A DNA stretch of 64,000 bases from Micromonospora inositola (lineage in GTDB: Bacteria; Actinomycetota; Actinomycetes; Mycobacteriales; Micromonosporaceae). The stretch spans positions 6,412,001 to 6,476,000 of the forward strand of contig NZ_LT607754.1 of assembly GCF_900090285.1 (NCBI RefSeq), read 5' to 3'. Positions 51,156 to 59,604 of this stretch are shown here, one piece after another (position 1 is the first letter of the stretch; each line of letters opens with the position of its first letter). Below the pieces are notes generated by a model. That model was not told the origin of the DNA, ran no database searches, and was given only the letters and a program-made list of their open reading frames with translations. The position numbers and the translations under genes are program-made.

Positions 51156-52337
51156 CTAGCCGGGTGGTGACGGCGGCTCGGGCGGGCGTCTGCGGGCGCG
51201 GGCTGCGTCGGATATGGCGATCCCGGTCAGGACGAGGGCAGCAGCGGCGGCGACCACGACTGGCGGCAGGGGGAGCATCGCCGGTGTCAGGGCGGCCAGG
51301 GCAAGGACGCCGATCAGTCGGGACCGGGACACGCGGCCGAATACCGCGTGCTCGAAGCGGGCGCGCCCGGCCAGGTACAGCGCGGGTCCGCCGAGGATGA
51401 CGGCGATCCAGGCCGGTGGGGTGTGCCCGAGTGGATGGGCGATGACAAGTTCGGCGCCGACGGCTGCAGCGACCACGCCGGCCACCATGGTCAGGTGGGC
51501 GTATGACGTCGATCGGGCGAGGCGGATCGGGTCGGCGGACACGGCAATCGCTTCCGCCAGGACTTGCCCAGAGCGGTAGATGTAGATCCGCCACAGCAGC
51601 ACGGTGGTCGCGATCGACACTGCGAACGCTGCGGTTTCATCAGGCGCGAAGCCGCTGCTGCTCAGCGCCAGTCCGGTAACCAGGATCAGCTCGCCGAGCG
51701 CGATGATGAAGAGCTGCCGGTGGCGCTCGGCAATGTGCTCGCCCGAGATCACAAGGTCTTGGCCGGGCGTACGGCCCGCCCCCGGGGTGGGGAAGCCGAT
51801 TCTGCCTGCCGTGTGGTCAAGGACCACCGCGAGTGCCCACAACGCGCCACGCGCCGTACCGTGCACGAGCGCCCCCGCGATCCACGGCAGCGCCGACAGG
51901 CCGTACCAGAACAGCCCGCGCACGCCGATGCGCTGCAGCTCGTGGCCACGCAGAAAGGCCACGAGGACGAGCCCGCGGCCGAGCTGGATGGCGACGTAGG
52001 CGCCCGCGAAGATCAGGCCCGTGTCGCCGAATGCCTCGGGCACCGCGGCCGCCATCACCAGGGTGCCGACCATGGTCGCGATGACCAGTGCCTGGATTGC
52101 CGGTTGTTGCGGGTCCGTCCGGTCGGTTAGCCACGCGGTGCTGGACCAGACCCACCACATGGCCCCCAACAGCACCAGCGTCCGGAAGGCACCGCTCCAC
52201 CCGAGATCCTCGGCCAGGCCGCGCGAGAGCTGAGCGAGCGCGAGGACAAACACCAGGTCGAAGAAGAGTTCCAGGAACGTAGCCCGCTGTGGATCCCCGG
52301 CTTTCCGCAGCAGCTCGGCCGCTCTGCTCGTCGTCAT
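51156..52337 (-). CDS. ltrA: LtrA-type low-temperature-requirement membrane protein (copy 2)
   Basis: A 393-aa protein of the same length as copy 1, with DPQRATFLELFFDLVFVLAL at the start, about ten membrane segments and the C-terminal GGPALYLAGRARFEHAVFGR. The ATG at 52337 aligns with the starts of the other two copies (T-T-x-R-A). It is followed leftward by the 50975 hairpin and preceded by an IS701-type remnant. The function of LtrA proteins is unknown; three copies in 51 kb are unusual. Confidence 0.85.
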   Translation of the reverse strand: MTTSRAAELLRKAGDPQRATFLELFFDLVFVLALAQLSRGLAEDLGWSGAFRTLVLLGAMWWVWSSTAWLTDRTDPQQPAIQALVIATMVGTLVMAAAVPEAFGDTGLIFAGAYVAIQLGRGLVLVAFLRGHELQRIGVRGLFWYGLSALPWIAGALVHGTARGALWALAVVLDHTAGRIGFPTPGAGRTPGQDLVISGEHIAERHRQLFIIALGELILVTGLALSSSGFAPDETAAFAVSIATTVLLWRIYIYRSGQVLAEAIAVSADPIRLARSTSYAHLTMVAGVVAAAVGAELVIAHPLGHTPPAWIAVILGGPALYLAGRARFEHAVFGRVSRSRLIGVLALAALTPAMLPLPPVVVAAAAALVLTGIAISDAARARRRPPEPPSPPG

Positions 52338-52506
52338 CGGCTCGCCCGTTCTGCCAGCTCTGCTCCAGGTTTGGGAGTATTCTGACATGTGACAGCGGCG
52401 GTGACCGCGGACGTGCTGCCGTGGACTGGATCGAGCGACCCGCGTTACACGGACGGGCGACGGTCGAGGCGGTGAGTTCCTTCCATCCGTCGCCCCTGGA
52501 TCGGAT

Positions 52507-52834
52507 TAGTACTCCAACGTCACTTGATCTTTCGGCTGGCTTGGTGACCGTGTTGCGGCGGATGAGCAGCCATCGGTGCTCATCGGGGTGGGTGGCGGTG
52601 GTGACCCAGGCCCACAGGTAGTCACGGGGTCCTTTCGCTCCCGGCCTCAACTGTGTAGTTGCCACTCGCGGGGGGAATCCGGTCGGCGAGGTCGTCAACG
52701 CGGATGAGGGTGCGGCCGCGTTGACGTGCATTCGTCGGTCGCAGCCGACCGCCAGGACATAGCCGATCCCGCGGCGTTCCAGGTCAGCGCGCAGGCCGGG
52801 GTCGGCGACGTAGACCTCGTCGCCGGTCACCCAA
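52507..52834 (-). pseudogene. IS701-family transposase fragment with one IS end
   Basis: The minus strand encodes VTGDEVYVADPGLRADLERR, GIGYVLAVGCDRRMHVNAAA, KGPRDYLWAWVTTATHPDEH and RWLLIRRNT, the middle of an IS701 transposase closely similar to the one at 58234-59556 (AGDEAYGGDPRLAAALRGHR). At 52507 TAGTACTCCA resembles the terminal sequence of the intact element. Both the 5' half of the gene and the last third are missing. Confidence 0.7.
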
Positions 52835-53028
52835 CCGACGGGGACACCGGCGTGCGGGCTCTACCTTTTATGGACCATTGAGTCCGTAAAAGATGTCCGG
52901 AAGTGGCCGGCTGGGTGCCGTCGTTAGGGTAGGTGGCCTGGGGTAGGTCGCCGCCACTGTAGTGCCGGCTTGACCTCAAGAGTGGACTTGACAGACCAGT
53001 TCCAGCGCGACTAGCTTCGGGGCGTCCG

Positions 53029-53061
53029 ACTGGGAAGACGATCATCCGCGTTCGTCCGTGA
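53029..53061 (+). pseudogene. C-terminal tail of a lost oxidoreductase copy
   Basis: ACTGGGAAGACGATCATCCG CGTTCGTCCGTGA reads TGKTIIRVRP-stop, while the intact oxidoreductase 150 bp downstream ends TGKTIIRVRS. The two share GGGAAGACGATCATCCGCGT (53032 and 54101). A tandem paralogue was probably present and deleted, leaving only its tail. Confidence 0.6.
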
Positions 53062-53211
53062 GCGACACGCGCCCATCGATGCACGTGGCGGGCCGGCGCT
53101 GTCCAGATCGGCCGGCTGCGTCCTGTGGCCCCTGGCATTAGATGTCGAAACGGGCTTTCCATCCCTGCAACATTTCCACCAAAGAGACAAATGACCGAGG
53201 AGACAATTCCC

Positions 53212-54129
53212 ATGAAAGCGATCGTGGTGACGGACAAGGCTGCGGGAACGGCCGGGATGAGGCTGGTGGAGCGGCCTGAGCCGGAACCGGCGCTGAACGA
53301 CGTCGTCGTTCAGGTTCATGCGTCGGGATTCGTCCCGACTGAGATGGCGTGGCCCTCGACCTGGACCGATCGCCTCGGCCGTGACCGGACGCCGTCGATC
53401 CCTGGGCACGAGCTGGCCGGAGTGGTCACCGCTTTCGGCTATGGCACGACGGGACTGTCCGTGGGACAGCGGGTGTTCGGCCTCACGGACTGGAATCGCG
53501 ACGGCACCCTGGCGGAGTATGTGGCCGTCGAGGTACGCAACCTCGCGCCGCTGCCCGGCGACGTCGACTTCACGGTGGGCGCGAGCCTGCCGATCTCGGG
53601 TTTGACCGCATGGCAGGGACTGTTCGAGCACGGCCGCCTTCAGGCGGGGCAGAGCGTCCTCGTGCACGGCGCGGCCGGCGCAGTCGGTTCGATGGTGACG
53701 CAGCTCGCGCGTGAGTTCGGCGCCTACGTCATCGGCACCGGACGCGCTGCCGACCGTCAGAAGGCGCTCGACTTCGGCGCGCAGGAGTTCGTCGACCTCG
53801 AGAACGACGTCCTCGAAGACGTCGGCGGAGTCGATCTGGTTTTCGATGTCATCGGCGGCGACATCGGGAAGCGGTCCGCAGGCCTGATTCGAGCCGGGGG
53901 AACGCTGGTGTCCGTCGTCGGGCCGCCCGAGGCGCGGCCCGCGGACGGCCTGGCGGTCGACTTCGTCGTCGTGTCCGATCGCGCCGAACTGGGTGAGATC
54001 GTCCAGCGGATCAGGGATGGCCGGCTGCGGACGAACATCGGCAACGTCGCGACCCTCGACGACGCCGTCGCCGCCTTCAATCCGACCGAGCGGATCACCG
54101 GGAAGACGATCATCCGCGTTCGCTCCTAA
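53212..54129 (+). CDS. NADP-dependent quinone-oxidoreductase-type dehydrogenase
   Basis: A 305-aa medium-chain dehydrogenase with the N-terminal NDVVVQVHASGFVPTEMAWP, PGHELAGVVTAFGYGTTGLS and the Rossmann motif GAAGAVGSMVTQLAREFGAY. No structural zinc cysteines. GGAG nine bases before the ATG at 53212. The paralogue at 36296-37234 is similar throughout. Immediately after its TAA stop (54127-54129) an IS5-family element starts; the stop codon is itself the left TAA flank, so the insertion sits exactly at the gene end and does not damage it. Confidence 0.88.
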   Translation: MKAIVVTDKAAGTAGMRLVERPEPEPALNDVVVQVHASGFVPTEMAWPSTWTDRLGRDRTPSIPGHELAGVVTAFGYGTTGLSVGQRVFGLTDWNRDGTLAEYVAVEVRNLAPLPGDVDFTVGASLPISGLTAWQGLFEHGRLQAGQSVLVHGAAGAVGSMVTQLAREFGAYVIGTGRAADRQKALDFGAQEFVDLENDVLEDVGGVDLVFDVIGGDIGKRSAGLIRAGGTLVSVVGPPEARPADGLAVDFVVVSDRAELGEIVQRIRDGRLRTNIGNVATLDDAVAAFNPTERITGKTIIRVRS

Positions 54130-54149
54130 GAGCCTGGTAAATAAGGGTT

Positions 54150-54890
54150 TCAGGTGGGTTGATGGCGAGCGAGGCGGCGGGTCATGACGATGATCATGGC
54201 CCATTGGACCATCGCGGCGTGGTGGTCGGGTAGCCGTTCGTAGCCGCGGACAGTGCGTCGGCACCGGTTGATCCAGGAGAACGTGCGCTCGACCGCCCAC
54301 CTGCGGTGCAGGAGGACGAACGTGGTCTGCCCGGCGAGTTTCGCGACGATGCGTACGGTCAGGGCGAGGTGGGCGGTGGCCCAGTCGACGAGCCGGCCGG
54401 CGTAGCCGCTGTCGGCCCAGGTCAGCCGGATGGCGGGGAAGCAGGTGCGCAGCGCCCACAGCAGCGGGCGGGCGCCGTCGCGGTCCTGCACGCCGGCGGC
54501 GGTGACCAGGACAGCGAGGAGCAGGCCGCAGGTGTCCACGGCGATGTGACGTTTGCGGCCGTTGACCTTCTTCCCCGCGTCATAGCCACGCCCGCCCCGG
54601 CCGACGGTCTCCGCGCCCCGTACCGACTGGGAGTCGACCAGTGCGGCAGTCGGCTGCCGGTTGCGGCCCTCGACCTGTTCGCGGACCTGTTCCCGCAGAC
54701 TGTTGTGCATCCGGTTCAACGTTCCGTCGCGGGTCCAGGCCGTGAAGTAGTGGTAGACCAGCTTGTAGTGGGGGAAATCGGCGGGCAGCGCATCCCACTG
54801 GCAGCCGGTCCGGTCGAGGTAACGGATCGCGTCCACCACGTCCCGGCGGGGGTAGATGATCGGCCGGCCGCGTCCGGTCCCGGCCGGCAC
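54150..54890 (-). CDS. IS5-family transposase (copy 2)
   Basis: The 246-aa frame is almost identical to the product at 16473-17213, differing at a few residues (for example HYKLVYH for HHKLVYH and VRGYERL for VRDYERL). All DDE residues are kept. The nested IS lies upstream of the readable coding part (its border at 55053 is about 160 bp from the first GTG), so it separates the promoter side of the element from the gene. Confidence 0.85.
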   Translation of the reverse strand: MPAGTGRGRPIIYPRRDVVDAIRYLDRTGCQWDALPADFPHYKLVYHYFTAWTRDGTLNRMHNSLREQVREQVEGRNRQPTAALVDSQSVRGAETVGRGGRGYDAGKKVNGRKRHIAVDTCGLLLAVLVTAAGVQDRDGARPLLWALRTCFPAIRLTWADSGYAGRLVDWATAHLALTVRIVAKLAGQTTFVLLHRRWAVERTFSWINRCRRTVRGYERLPDHHAAMVQWAMIIVMTRRLARHQPT

Positions 54891-55052
54891 GTGCGGGGCC
54901 AGGACGGCCCATTCGGCATCCGTGGTGTCGGACGGGTAGTGCCGTGGCCGGGCGGTCGGCAGGTGATCGGCGAGGCTGGCCGGGGCGGTAGATGCGGCGA
55001 CACCGGCGACAAGGTATACAGACAGGGTTGGGCCTTCGGTCGTGCTGGTTTA

Positions 55053-55923
55053 GGGCGCGTCTCATTTGGATGGTCGTTGGCCTGGGGGCATGATTTGCTC
55101 CCGTGGACGAGGCCATGATCCGCACCTGGGCGCCGGATGATCTCTGGGAGATAGCGGCGCCGTTGATCCCGCCCGCGCCGGTTCGTCGGCAGGGTGGTGG
55201 TCGCCGGCGGGTGGATGACCGGGCGGTGCTGGCCGCGATCGTGTACGTGACCCAGGCGGGTTGTTCCTGGTGGAAGCTGCCTGAGGCGTCGTTCGGTGTC
55301 ACCAGGGCCACCGCGCACCGCAGGTTCACCGAGTGGACCGCGGCCGGGTTCTGGCTCCGGCTGCACGAGGCGACCCTGGACCGGCTCGGCGCCGACCGGC
55401 GGATCGACTGGTCGAGGGCGGTGGTCGACTCGATCAGTGTGCGGGCGGAAAAAGGGGCGATCTGACTGGCCCAAACCCGGTCGACCGCGGCAAACCAGGC
55501 AGCAAACTCCACGTCATCTGCGACCGGAAGGGGCTGCCCCTGGCCGTGCTGGTCACCGCCGCGAACGTCCACGACAGCCAACTGCTGCTGCCCATGCTCG
55601 ACAGCGTCCCGGCGATCCGCACACCCAACGGGCGCCGCCGGTGGCGGCCAGACAAGTTGCACGCCGACAAGGCGTACGACGCCCGCGAGCTGCGCCGCGA
55701 GGTCCGGCGACGGGGGATCAAGGTACGCATCGCCCGTAAGGGCATCGAGTCCTCCACGCGTCTGGGCCGGCACCGCTGGGTCGTTGAAGCCTGCATGTCC
55801 TGGCTGATGCGCTACCGGCGCCTCGTTCGCCGCTATGACCGCAAGGGCGATCACTTCGAAGCCTTTGCCACCATCGCCAGCACCCTGATCTGCTACCGCC
55901 GCCTCACCAAATGAGACGCGTCC
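55053..55923 (+). mobile_element. IS5/IS427-group element nested in the IS5 copy (871 bp)
   Basis: Ends GGGCGCGTCTCATTTGG (55053) and CCAAATGAGACGCGTCC (complement of the same, one mismatch, ending 55923), with TTA direct repeats at 55050-55052 and 55924-55926. It carries a two-frame transposase gene. This clean duplication shows a true transposition event into the older element. Confidence 0.9.
55103..55914 (+). CDS. IS427-group transposase, two frames joined by -1 frameshift
   Basis: The first frame (55103-55465) has the DUF4096-type start MIRTWAPDDLWEIAAPLIPP and DWSRAVVDSISVRAEKG; the second continues TGPNPVDRGKPGSKLHVICD (second half of the core), KLHADKAYDARELRREVRRR (Asp) and RHRWVVEACMSWLMRYRRLV (Glu). 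The frames overlap at GCGGAAAAAGGGGCGATCTGA, where a -1 slip on G-GAA-AAA gives the fused 269-aa or so protein, the normal mechanism in this IS group. It looks intact. Confidence 0.88.
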
Positions 55924-56046
55924 TTAGTCGCCTTTGCTCGTACCGGAGGCCCTTCCTCATGTCACGCCACCACGCCGGCCCCACCGCCGTAGTCGATCTT
56001 CGTTACGCCCAGCGATGGCCTGAAACCCTTATTTGCCAGGCTCTTA

Positions 56047-56945
56047 GAACTCCTAACAGAATGATCATCTGAAGAGTCTGCGGTAGCAGATGATCGCGCA
56101 GGCCAGACTCATGAACGCTTCGTGGATGTCGTCGCGGATTTCCCACCGCACGCGCAGCCGGCGGAACCAGTGCAGCAGTGCGATGGTTTGTTCGACGACC
56201 CACCGGTGCACGCCCAGGCCGGAGCCGTGTTCGGTGCCGCGGCGGGCGATGTGTGGGGTGATCCCCTTGGCCCGGACGGCGCGGCGGTGGGTGTCGTAGT
56301 CGTAGCCGCGGTCGGCGTAGAGCCGGTCGGGTCGGCGGCGGGGCCGTCCGCGTCTGCCGCGCACGGGTGGGATGGCCTCGATGAGAGTGTGTAGTTGGGT
56401 GACGTCGTGCCGGTTGCCGCCGGTGAGGCTGACGGCCAGCGGGATGCCCGCGCCTTCGGTGATCACATGGTGTTTCGAGCCGGTCCTGGCGCGGTCGACC
56501 GGGCTCGGACCGGTTTTGGGCCACCCTTGAGCGCCCGTACGTGGGATGCGTCGATCACCGCCTTGGACCAGTCGAGCTTGCCGGCGGCGTGCAACTCGGC
56601 GAGCAGGACCTCGTGCAGACGCTGCCACACGCCGGCGGCGTGCCACTCGGCCAGGCGCCGCCAGCACGTCATGCCTGAGCCGAACCCGAGTTCCTGAGGC
56701 AGAAACTCCCACGGGATCGCCGTGTAGAGCACGAACAGGATCCCGCACAGCACCTGCCGATCCGGGATCCGCCTACGGCCGGGATAACGCTGTCGTCGCT
56801 CGATCTGGGGCAGCAACGGCTCGACGCGCTGCCACAGCCCGTCCGACACGATCCACGGCGGCTGCTCACCTCGCCTCACGACCGAGCACTGTAGTTGATC
56901 GTCTATGAGGGACAGAAGACCCCTAGATCATTCTGATAGGAGTTC
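56047..56945 (-). mobile_element. IS5/IS427-group element, third of the nest (about 899 bp)
   Basis: Ends GAACTCCTAACAGAATGATC (56047) and complement of GATCATTCTGATAGGAGTTC (ending 56945). Left flank TTA, right flank TAA. If the original target was the TAA that once followed the first element, the left copy has one base change; the boundaries are otherwise clear. Confidence 0.85.
56065..56879 (-). CDS. IS5/IS427-group transposase, two frames
   Basis: The first frame (56879 to 56463) starts PPWIVSDGLWQRVEPLLPQI and reaches LDWSKAVIDASHVRALKGG; the second continues PVDRARTGSKHHVITEGAGI, LYADRGYDYDTHRRAVRAKG (Asp) and HRWVVEQTIALLHWFRRLRV (Glu) to the stop at 56065. The switch site on the minus strand is C-CCA-AAA in GGCCCAAAACCGG, a typical -1 slippery sequence. 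The element seems intact. Confidence 0.87.
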
Positions 56946-57103
56946 TAAGAGGCACAGGCCGAACGATGACTGACGGCGTGCCGCCTCGGCTGCCGCGACT
57001 GGCAACTCCCGCCTGTGGCTGGCCTCATGCGCCTCGGTTGCTGTCGCCGTTGCTGTCGTCAGCTTCTCCCGCCGCGCACCCGGCACGCCGCTAACATGCG
57101 GAC

Positions 57104-57466
57104 GTGTGCCGGTACTCCGAGATCACTTACAAGGTCCACTACGTGTGCGTGTCGTGCCGTCGTAGTCACAAGTACGCCTGGGACGGTGCGGAGCACCCAT
57201 GTACGTCGTGTCGACAGCCGATGGTCTTTGCTGGGCACGACTTCGCGGCGCCCCGTCGCCGGAACGACTCTGGGTGGGCCGCGGTTGCGGCAGTTCTCGG
57301 GGCGGGATTGCGCTACGAGGGTTTCGAGGTGTGCGGGTGTTCGCGGGAGCCGAAGTTCCGGCCACGAACGCGCGCGCAAGTCCGGATGCGGAGGCGGGTC
57401 GCCAGCCGCCTTGGGCTGTCGGAGGCTGAGGCACTGGCTGCTCGGGATCCCTACGACTTTGGTTGA
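57104..57466 (+). CDS. Small zinc-ribbon-like conserved protein
   Basis: A 120-aa protein with two CxxC pairs in the first 40 residues (VCVSCRRSHKYAWDGAEHPC and TSCRQPM), then RRNDSGWAAVAAVLGAGLRY, EGFEVCGCSREPKFRPRTRA. Similar small proteins are common in actinobacteria under the label hypothetical. The metal-ribbon suggests nucleic-acid or protein binding. The GTG at 57104 is the first start of the conserved part. It lies 158 bp after the IS nest, so its original promoter may have been displaced. Confidence 0.7.
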   Translation: MCRYSEITYKVHYVCVSCRRSHKYAWDGAEHPCTSCRQPMVFAGHDFAAPRRRNDSGWAAVAAVLGAGLRYEGFEVCGCSREPKFRPRTRAQVRMRRRVASRLGLSEAEALAARDPYDFG

Positions 57467-57625
57467 GGGGCATGTTCCGGATCCTGTCGCGCCGGTCGGG
57501 CCGACAGTGCGGCTTCTGAACCGGGTCCGTGCGCGCCCGTTTGTCGCAGGCGTCCTGATGTGCTGATGTCGTGAAACATAAGGGGCCTGGTCGACGCGAT
57601 CGGCATCGACCAGGCCAGGGCACCA

Positions 57626-57997
57626 TCAGAGCCAGATGGTCTGCTTCGTGTAGCTAGGCGTGAAGTCTCGATAGACGTTGATCCACTGGCTTGCTGTTCC
57701 CTTGGCGCAGAAGGCGCGTCCGTCGAAGGTATTCGAGACCTTGAGCTCCACCTTCGGGTAGATGATGTTGTCGCCAGCGTCTCCGCCACTCCACATCTGG
57801 CGATAGGTCCAAGTTGTCCAAACCGCCCCCGTGATCTGCGTAATTGTGCCCCCATTTGGGCAGTTCCAGTTGCCGATCACGACGTAAACCCACCCGTCCG
57901 GTGCTGCCTGGGCCGGACTGGCAGCGAGAACACTGCCGGCCAAGGCTCCCAGGCCGATGAGCGCCGTACCGATTCGACGCTTCGCATTGACTCCCAT
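57626..57997 (-). CDS. Small secreted protein
   Basis: A 123-aa protein with a signal peptide (NAKRRIGTALIGLGALAGSV, cleavage after AQA near residue 32) and a mature domain of ~90 residues with two Cys (NWNCPNGG and AFCAKG), probably a disulfide, and many Trp/Tyr (VWTTWTYRQMW). The ATG at 57997 follows GAGGAGG, so the much longer in-frame upstream extension is not coding. I do not recognise a family; it could be an extracellular small binding protein. Confidence 0.7.
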   Translation of the reverse strand: MGVNAKRRIGTALIGLGALAGSVLAASPAQAAPDGWVYVVIGNWNCPNGGTITQITGAVWTTWTYRQMWSGGDAGDNIIYPKVELKVSNTFDGRAFCAKGTASQWINVYRDFTPSYTKQTIWL

Positions 57998-58147
57998 GCT
58001 TCCTCCTCTTTCAGGCCATTGATGCCGACGTAGTCGTCCTTCCTCCCTAGGTGCGCCCAGTCCATCGGGCCTAAGTTGTATGGACGCTTTCGTCACCGTC
58101 GATGATCGGATGAGCTGGCGGATGCGGACGACTGATTGCACGTCTAG

Positions 58148-59577
58148 TACTCCAGCCGGAGATGTTGATCTGAGTCGGGGCGAGGTTCCCCCGGGGCTGG
58201 AGTGGGTGCAGCCACCGTCGAGCATGGACGGTTGTGTGGACTGACCATGACGCGGCGGTGGCTGCGGCTTACAGGGTAGACGCCCAGCGGTGGCGTGTGT
58301 TGTTCGACGACCTGATGTTGACCGTGGGATCGCGTTTCCGCAGGCCGGAGCCGCGTCGGCGGGTGCGGGACTTCGTGCGGGGCTTGTTGGCGCCGCTGCC
58401 GCGGAAGAACTGTTGGACAATCGCCGAGCACGCCGGGGACGCCTCGCCGGACGGGATGCAGGACCTGCTCGCCCGGGCGAAGTGGGACGACGAGCAGGTC
58501 CGCGCGGACGTGCGGGGGTTCGTCGCGGAGCACCTGGGTGACCCCGACGCGGTTCTGGTCGTAGACGAGACAGGAGATCTGAAGAAGGGCCATCACACCG
58601 TCGGGGTGCAGCGCCAGTACTCGGGCACCGCCGGGAAGATCGAGAACTGTCAGCTGGCGGTGCATCTGGTCTACGCCACCGAGGCCGGGCACGCCCTGAT
58701 CGACGCGGCGCTCTACCTACCCAAGGTGTGGTGTGAGAACCCGTCACGCAGGAGCGAGGCAGGTGTCCCCGACGAGATCAGGTTCGCCACCAAGCCGCAG
58801 CTGGCGGCACGGATGATCGACGAGGCTGTCGCCGCCGGCCTGCCGTGTCGATGGGTGGCCGGCGATGAGGCCTACGGCGGTGACCCGCGGCTGGCCGCCG
58901 CGCTACGCGGTCACCGCCTCGGCTACGTCCTCGCGGTGGCCTGCTCCCATCAGGTGATCACCGGCATCGGCAGCCGGCGGGTCGACCACCTCGCCGCCGG
59001 CCTGACCCGTACCGCCTGGCAGCGCGTCTCGGCCGGTGCCGGCGCCAAGGGGCACCGCTACTACGACTGGGCCTGGATGCCGTTGCCCGCGCACGCCGAC
59101 GCACACGCCGGCCACCACTGGCTGCTGATCCGCCGCCACCGCCGCACCGGTGAGCTGGCCTTCTACCGCTGCTGGTCACCCGAGCCCGCGCCACTGGGCG
59201 CGCTGGTGTCCGTGGCCGGCCGCCGCTGGAAGATTGAAGAGTCGTTCCAGACCGCGAAGACCGCCCTCGGCCTGGACCAACACCAGAACCGGCGCTGGAC
59301 CTCCTGGCACCGATGGACCACCCTGGCGATCCTCGCCCACGCCTTCCTTGCCACCGCCACCGCTCGCCGAACCCAACCGAGCCCGTCCGGGCTGATCCCA
59401 CTGACCGTCAACGAACTCCATCGCCTGTTCAACGCCCTGGTCATCGAACCCAGCCGACGCCACGCTGACCAGCTCAAGTGGTCGATCTGGCGACGGCGCC
59501 ACCAAGCCCGAGCCAAAGCCAGCCACTACGCCCGACAAGCCCTCACCGAACCGTGATCACGATCTCCGGCTGGAGTA
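58148..59577 (+). mobile_element. IS701-family element (1,430 bp) with CTAG target duplication
   Basis: Ends TACTCCAGCCGGAGATGTTG (58148) and the complement of GATCTCCGGCTGGAGTA (ending 59577) with CTAG on both sides (58144-58147 and 59578-59581). IS701-group elements duplicate a 4-bp YTAR target, so this fits exactly. The right border is 27 bp before the start of the next gene. An older fragment of a related element is at 52507-52834. Confidence 0.9.
58234..59556 (+). CDS. IS701-family transposase
   Basis: The 440-aa product has the family pattern: LLAPLPRKNCWTIAEHAGDA, AVLVVDETGDLKKGHHTVGV (Asp), WVAGDEAYGGDPRLAAALRG (Asp), KGHRYYDWAWMPLPAHADAH and AGRRWKIEESFQTAKTALGL (Glu). Full length, GTG start at 58234. 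No frameshift, so it may be active. Confidence 0.92.
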   Translation: MWTDHDAAVAAAYRVDAQRWRVLFDDLMLTVGSRFRRPEPRRRVRDFVRGLLAPLPRKNCWTIAEHAGDASPDGMQDLLARAKWDDEQVRADVRGFVAEHLGDPDAVLVVDETGDLKKGHHTVGVQRQYSGTAGKIENCQLAVHLVYATEAGHALIDAALYLPKVWCENPSRRSEAGVPDEIRFATKPQLAARMIDEAVAAGLPCRWVAGDEAYGGDPRLAAALRGHRLGYVLAVACSHQVITGIGSRRVDHLAAGLTRTAWQRVSAGAGAKGHRYYDWAWMPLPAHADAHAGHHWLLIRRHRRTGELAFYRCWSPEPAPLGALVSVAGRRWKIEESFQTAKTALGLDQHQNRRWTSWHRWTTLAILAHAFLATATARRTQPSPSGLIPLTVNELHRLFNALVIEPSRRHADQLKWSIWRRRHQARAKASHYARQALTEP

Positions 59578-59604
59578 CTAGCCCCTGAGTGCAATAAATG
59601 GCCA

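Larger units (their letters stand above)
54130..56043 (-). mobile_element. IS5-family element, copy 2, interrupted by another IS
   Basis: Ends GAGCCTGGTAAATAAGGGTT (54130) and the complement of AAACCCTTATTTGCCAGGCTC (56023-56043) match copy 1 at 16194-17233. It is in the opposite orientation and contains a second IS at 55053-55923, inserted near the transposase start. Removing that insertion restores CTGGTTTAGTCGCC as in copy 1. Left flank TAA; right flank TTA, where a third IS begins. Confidence 0.88.
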
